A DNA stretch of 64,000 nt from MWDV01 sp002070715 (GTDB taxonomy: Bacteria; Verrucomicrobiota; Verrucomicrobiia; Limisphaerales; MWDV01), in the NCBI GenBank assembly GCA_035411585.1, contig DAONTI010000003.1:124001-188000 (forward strand), given 5' to 3'. The notes under the pieces were generated by a model, which saw nothing but the letters and a program-made list of their open reading frames with translations, was not told the DNA's origin and ran no database searches. Each line of letters begins with the position of its first letter. The stretch's first letter is position 1. Of this stretch, positions 60,356-64,000 are shown piece after piece. Made by a program: the position numbers and the translations under genes.

Positions 60356-61630
60356 CTAGCCACAACAACAGGCTGGTTTGTCGGTCAACGCCGCCACCCC
60401 CGGCAGGATTTTGCCTTCGAGGAATTCGAGGCTTGCCCCGCCGCCAGTGCTCATGAAGGTCACTTGATCCCCCAGCCCGGCCCGGTTCAGCGCCTTGACG
60501 CTGTCGCCGCCGCCAATGATGCTTTTGGCGCCGTTCCGCTGGGTAGCCTCGGCCACGGCCCGCGCCACGGCGTTGGTGCCTGCCGCAAACGACGCGTTCT
60601 CAAACAGCCCCATGGGTCCGTTCCAAAGAATCGTCCGGGCGGTGGCGATGACGGCGGCATACGCCTGCACCGTCGCCGGACCAATATCCAAACCCGCCGC
60701 GTCCGCCGGGCAATCCAGTTCCGGGTTGGTTCGGGGGTTTTGAAAATCAATCACCGGTTTGCCCTTCTTATCGAGCCGGTCGGTCTTGACCGGTGTGGCG
60801 ACGACATCATCCACCGGCAACAGGAACTGCACGTTCCGGGCTTGGGCTTTGGCCAAAGCGGATTGCGCGATCTCCCGGGCGTCGGGCTCCACCAACGATT
60901 GGCCGGTCTGATGCCCTTGGGCGAGGCGGAACGTGTAGGCCATCGCGCCGCCAATGAGGAGCGTGTCCGCCTTTTCAAGCAGACGATCAATCACCTTGAT
61001 TTTATCCGAGACTTTGGCGCCGCCCAGAATGACGACAAACGGACGGGCCGGATTTTCCAATTCGTCGCCCAGAAACTTTAGCTCGCGCTCCATCAACAGC
61101 CCCGCCGCGCATTGTCCTCCGCGTTGGGCGACCAAGCGTGCCACCCCTTCCGTGGAGGCATGCGCCCGGTGCGCGGCGCCGAAGGCATCGTTCACATAGA
61201 CTTCCGCCACCCGGGCCAGTTTTTCTGCAAAGTCGGGATCATTCTTTTCCTCCTCCGCGTAATATCGGACGTTTTCGAGTAGCAACACGTCCCCATCCTT
61301 CAGCAACGCCGCCGTCTGTTCCACCTTGTCGCCGATGCAATCGTCCACGAACGCCACCGGTTGTCCCAGCAGATCGGCCAGCCGCGCGGCCACCGGCCGC
61401 AGCGACATGGTCGGTTCGCGCTGGCCTTTGGGGCGGCCCAGGTGCGCGGCCAGAATCAGCCGTCCGCCTTGCGCGAGGAGCAGCCGCAGCGTCGGCAACG
61501 TGGCCTGAATGCGGGTTTCATCGGTGATGACCATCTGGCCCTCCCGCTCTTCCAACGGGACGTTGTAATCTACGCGCAGGAAAACGCGCTTCCCGCGCAC
61601 GTGCAAATCTCGAACGGTCAGTTTCGCCAT
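60356..61630 (-). CDS. pgk: Phosphoglycerate kinase
   Basis: Pgk makes ATP from 1,3-bisphosphoglycerate in glycolysis. ATG 61630 gives 424 residues, about 25 more than typical, the extra lying mainly in loops near NPRTNPELDCPADAAG. Signature elements are VFLRVDYNVPLEE at about 16, AHLGRPKGQREP at about 60, LLENVRYYAEEEKND at about 115, ILGGAKVSDKI at about 207 and the nucleotide loop FMSTGGGASLEFLEG near 393. The C-terminus ends in an unusual PACCCG. It leads a pgk-tpiA-secG operon without gap. A promoter candidate lies at 61661-61688. Confidence 0.96.
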   Translation of the reverse strand: MAKLTVRDLHVRGKRVFLRVDYNVPLEEREGQMVITDETRIQATLPTLRLLLAQGGRLILAAHLGRPKGQREPTMSLRPVAARLADLLGQPVAFVDDCIGDKVEQTAALLKDGDVLLLENVRYYAEEEKNDPDFAEKLARVAEVYVNDAFGAAHRAHASTEGVARLVAQRGGQCAAGLLMERELKFLGDELENPARPFVVILGGAKVSDKIKVIDRLLEKADTLLIGGAMAYTFRLAQGHQTGQSLVEPDAREIAQSALAKAQARNVQFLLPVDDVVATPVKTDRLDKKGKPVIDFQNPRTNPELDCPADAAGLDIGPATVQAYAAVIATARTILWNGPMGLFENASFAAGTNAVARAVAEATQRNGAKSIIGGGDSVKALNRAGLGDQVTFMSTGGGASLEFLEGKILPGVAALTDKPACCCG

Positions 61631-61660
61631 ATTGGTAAACGTCTTAAATCCAGAGTGGGG

Positions 61661-61688
61661 AGCATACCCCACCCGCGCGGCGAGTCAA
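61661..61688 (-). promoter_or_regulatory. Sigma70-like promoter of pgk-tpiA-secG
   Basis: On the minus strand: TTGACT (61688-61683), a 16-base spacer, TATGCT (61666-61661). The predicted start lies about 24 bases before the pgk ATG at 61630. Confidence 0.6.
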
Positions 61689-61851
61689 AGCGGAATCAGC
61701 GGTGGAAACCGCGGGCTGAAAGATCATGCCCGCTTTCCTTGGGCTGTAGGAAGACGGGCGGGACCGCCGATCGAAAAGATAGGGGCGTTCTCTGGTGCAG
61801 GATTCAGAATTTCAGCTCTTTATATCAGCGACCCCAAGGAATTCAGGGCAC

Positions 61852-61884
61852 AAAAAACCCCCTTCCGGTTTTCCCGGAAGGGGT
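61852..61884 (-). terminator. Rho-independent terminator after the porin gene
   Basis: A 10-bp stem (CCGGAAGGGG with CCCCTTCCGG, 61859-61883) with a 5-base loop ends in GTTTTTTG on the minus strand. It begins about 21 bases past the porin stop at 61905. Confidence 0.9.
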
Positions 61885-61904
61885 ATCAAGGGTTCTAAGC
61901 GAAA

Positions 61905-63056
61905 TTAGAACTTGTAGATGACGTTGCCAGCGAGCAGGACGGCGTCTTTCTTCGAGCCGTACTTACCGAAGCCTCGATCCCTATCGTGATCCCAGCGCAC
62001 TTCAACGCGGCTGATCACGTTCTGCCACAGATCGTACTGAACCGTGCCGGTGAGCGCCCATACCTTTTCGTCATCGTCCCAATCCTCTTCCCAGCGCAAG
62101 TGTTCACCACGAACGTGGAAGCTCAACTTGTCCGTAGCCTGATAGGAGGCGTACAGCGCAACCGCCCACGCATCATAGTCTCCATGGTGGGGGTCCATGT
62201 AGTCAAACGCGGCTCCGAATTTCAATCCCTCCACCGGCGTGGCCAGCGTGGCGCCGGCATACCAGGATGTGACATTTTCCCACGCATCGCTGCTGAAACC
62301 ATTTACCACGCCGCCATACAGCGTTGACCCGGCCAGGAAACCCCAATCTTCCGGAGCACTCAAGGCAATCGAGCCCATGTAGGTTTTGTAGGACTCCGAC
62401 TTGGCAGGAAAGGCTCGTTCGTTGATCCACGGTCCAAACGTGTTAGCCACCCCGACCGCCGCCGAAACGTAGTCGCTGAAGCGATACGTCGCGAGCACCC
62501 CGGTATGGGTCTGCGGCTCAATAGAATGGCCGTAGGAACGGGTGTAGTTCGGGTTGTTGCCCGATTCCAGCGATTCATAACCAATGATCGTGTCAAACGC
62601 ACCGATCTTGAAGTCAATGCCGTTGCCGACCGGAGCGCGCAGCGCCACATAGGCTTGGCGAATGGCAAAATCAGAGCCGGAGTAGTAGCCACCGTCGCCG
62701 TCCCAGTCCCACCAATCTGACGTTGTCCTGAGAATTTTGGCATCCGGGCCCATCCACAGGTCCACCTTGTAACCAGCGGCCCACTCGCTCTCATCCAGCG
62801 GTTTGGCGATGGACAGTTGGACTACGTTCAGGTTGAATCCGTCCGATTTGTTCGGACCGTTGAATTTATAATAGGGCAGACCATGGTAGCTCTTCGATCC
62901 CAAATTCCAGTGGGCCGAGACGTCTACATATCCGCTGATGGTGGTGGATGACAAAGCGGTCATCAGCGGCACCGCGCTCTCTTCGGCGCGCGCTGCCGAA
63001 GCGAGACTGATGACGCCGACCGCCGCCAACCCTATCGTCCATTGATTAAACTTCAT
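61905..63056 (-). CDS. Outer-membrane beta-barrel porin (BBP2-like)
   Basis: The 383-residue protein starts at ATG 63056, with a strong GGAGGAA seven bases upstream, and has a signal peptide (WTIGLAAVGVISLASAARA). The mature chain is a run of amphipathic beta strands with Gly, Asp and aromatic girdles (TTISGYVDVSAHWNLG, FNLNVVQLSIAKPL, FAIRQAYVALRAPVG, GIDFKIGAFDTIIGYES) and ends in a terminal Phe (GNVIYKF), the usual outer-membrane insertion signal. It fits the BBP2-type outer-membrane beta-barrel family. The substrate is unknown. A good promoter with an A/T-rich upstream tract and a strong terminator suggest high expression. Confidence 0.85.
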   Translation of the reverse strand: MKFNQWTIGLAAVGVISLASAARAEESAVPLMTALSSTTISGYVDVSAHWNLGSKSYHGLPYYKFNGPNKSDGFNLNVVQLSIAKPLDESEWAAGYKVDLWMGPDAKILRTTSDWWDWDGDGGYYSGSDFAIRQAYVALRAPVGNGIDFKIGAFDTIIGYESLESGNNPNYTRSYGHSIEPQTHTGVLATYRFSDYVSAAVGVANTFGPWINERAFPAKSESYKTYMGSIALSAPEDWGFLAGSTLYGGVVNGFSSDAWENVTSWYAGATLATPVEGLKFGAAFDYMDPHHGDYDAWAVALYASYQATDKLSFHVRGEHLRWEEDWDDDEKVWALTGTVQYDLWQNVISRVEVRWDHDRDRGFGKYGSKKDAVLLAGNVIYKF

Positions 63057-63161
63057 TTAGTTCCTCCGTAGCTAGTTGGTTTTGTTCTGCATGTACATAC
63101 ATACCGACTGATGGAGCAAAAACAGTTTGCTCCCACACCCATTTTTGGTGCATTTGCCATA

Positions 63162-63190
63162 TCTTTAGTAAAACCGGCCCGGCTTGACAA
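63162..63190 (-). promoter_or_regulatory. Strong sigma70-like promoter of the porin gene
   Basis: On the minus strand: TTGTCA (63190-63185), a 17-base spacer, TAAAGA (63167-63162). Runs of A just upstream (63191-63211) could act as an UP element. The leader would be about 100 bases long, leaving room for leader-level control. Confidence 0.7.
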
Positions 63191-63211
63191 CTTTTTTTTA
63201 GTTTTTTTCGA

Positions 63212-63860
63212 AGGCGTAAATGCAGGCAGGCTCGCTGCAAATTTTACTGCGGCGCAAAGATGCGCACGGAGCCCGCCGCCGCCCGCATCCAAGCGGCTAA
63301 ATCTGCCACCCTTCTACCAACTAACCAGCCGTGAGACTCCGGGTGGCATCGCCCATGGGAAGGCTGTCACTTCAGCGCCGACGGCGCCGATTCCAAGGAA
63401 CTGCCGCAGTCAACCGGTGAGGCGATTTGCTGCTCCGAGCGCCACAAGATCCAAGCGATCGGGTTGCGTGATGGCGGGCGAGGTGGGGCGGCATTGGCCA
63501 AGACCGTTTGCGTTTGGCGGGAACGCGGCCAACCCGTCCGGATTATCGCAAGGTCCAATCAGGAATTCTGCCAAAAGGAAATGTCAGACCAGCCGCCAAG
63601 GCCTGTTGTCCGAAAACGGGACAATCCTAAAATTAGACACACCCGCGTGAAGCCCTCTTTGACATGGCCATTGCAAAACACCAAAAACGCGGAAATCGGG
63701 TATTTTCTGGAGAAATCAGGCTTAATCCACATGTGAAACCCTGCCCTTTCACCGGCACCGGTTTGATGTCTCACACCGGCACATCACTTGCTGTGTTCTG
63801 ATCATCCGGACGGCGGGACGGTCCCGGGGTCCAGATGGAAATTGAAAGTGTGTGACAGTT
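63212..63860. other. Gene-poor tail of the window
   Basis: About 650 bases without a convincing gene. The largest frame (63111-63650, plus) crosses the porin promoter and reads low-complexity Pro/Arg/Ser sequence with no recognisable domain. No RNA gene was recognised. Confidence 0.5.
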
Positions 63861-64000
63861 ATGCATTGCGCCAACATTCTCACGGGTGAAATCAGCACCA
63901 CCTTTTCCCAAGGCGGCAGACTGACCTGCCGCCCCCGGCCAGCCGCCTCGCCGGACGCATGGTCGCGCCTCGGTTGGCGGCGGGTGGTGCATGTGGAAGA
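63861..64000 (+). CDS. Possible start of an unknown gene, cut by window edge
   Basis: From ATG 63861 the frame stays open to the end of the window for 46 residues (MHCANILTGEISTTFSQGG...), with third positions mostly G or C as in neighbouring genes. There is no clear ribosome-binding site and a 73-codon frame runs antisense to it, so this could be chance. No family is recognised. Confidence 0.25.
   Translation, partial: MHCANILTGEISTTFSQGGRLTCRPRPAASPDAWSRLGWRRVVHVE

Noticed and set aside
63111..63650. 179-codon plus-strand frame in the window tail
   Set aside because: It runs across the porin promoter and reads low-complexity Pro/Ser/Arg sequence without a ribosome-binding site or domain.

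Overview
The window is high-GC bacterial DNA and fits a Verrucomicrobiota chromosome, most likely of the Pedosphaera/Limisphaera type. This rests on gene content, not on a marker gene: pseudopilins with the [25 protein letters not shown]-type leader region and an H-X9-DG motif, very large secreted Ig/LamG, LamG and CotH/lamin-tail proteins, a Tat-exported Gfo/Idh/MocA oxidoreductase beside a HEAT/VCBS protein, a sulfatase, and a periplasmic-propeller histidine kinase. The cell is diderm: there is an Mla-type lipid transport operon, a porin and an LpoB-type lipoprotein. No rRNA, CRISPR array, insertion sequence or prophage was seen.

Layout. 1-2.5 kb: the start of a PilB/GspE ATPase, a TPR protein with a GspE N-terminal domain, a membrane TPR protein and a zinc-ribbon protein. 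3.1-4.0 kb: argB. 4.2-11.2 kb: a surface-polysaccharide cluster, mostly one minus-strand unit, with a glycosyltransferase, rfbF, rfbG, a C-methyltransferase, a sugar epimerase/reductase and another glycosyltransferase; together these predict a CDP-linked C-methylated 6-deoxyhexose. 11.3-16.3 kb: Tat oxidoreductase and HEAT/VCBS protein. 16.4-21.9 kb: L7Ae-like protein, ABC-F ATPase, RF3, sulfatase. 22.5-32.7 kb: pseudopilin, lipoprotein and two giant secreted proteins. 32.7-33.7 kb: two antitoxin-like genes without toxins next to tRNA-Thr. 33.8-37.7 kb: response regulator and propeller histidine kinase. 37.9-40.7 kb: LamG protein with a clear promoter abutted by an 18-bp perfect dyad. 40.9-45.5 kb: pseudopilin, FHA protein, hemB, agmatine deiminase, Rrf2 regulator. 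45.7 kb: tRNA-Leu. 46.0-49.9 kb: mlaD, mlaF, mlaE and a repeat-rich exported protein in one overlapping operon. 50.0-51.8 kb: a protein with two kinase-like halves. 51.9-55.7 kb: purL and a HupE/UreJ-like membrane protein. 55.7-59.0 kb: YcfL-like, COG3014-like and LpoB-like lipoproteins plus a glycine-zipper protein. 59.2-61.6 kb: pgk-tpiA-secG. 61.9-63.1 kb: a porin, followed by about 0.9 kb with little visible content.

The two most promising undescribed items are the tandem kinase/pseudokinase-like protein (50022-51797), whose second half has both catalytic Asp positions changed to Asn, and the exported protein made of about 16 LWPLF/LFPLY-type units (48455-49912), which overlaps mlaE and is probably co-transcribed with the lipid transporter. 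A third is a loosely shared C-terminal module, ending near a YRL/YRA motif, in three large secreted proteins. Functions are inferred by reading protein motifs; no database search was run.
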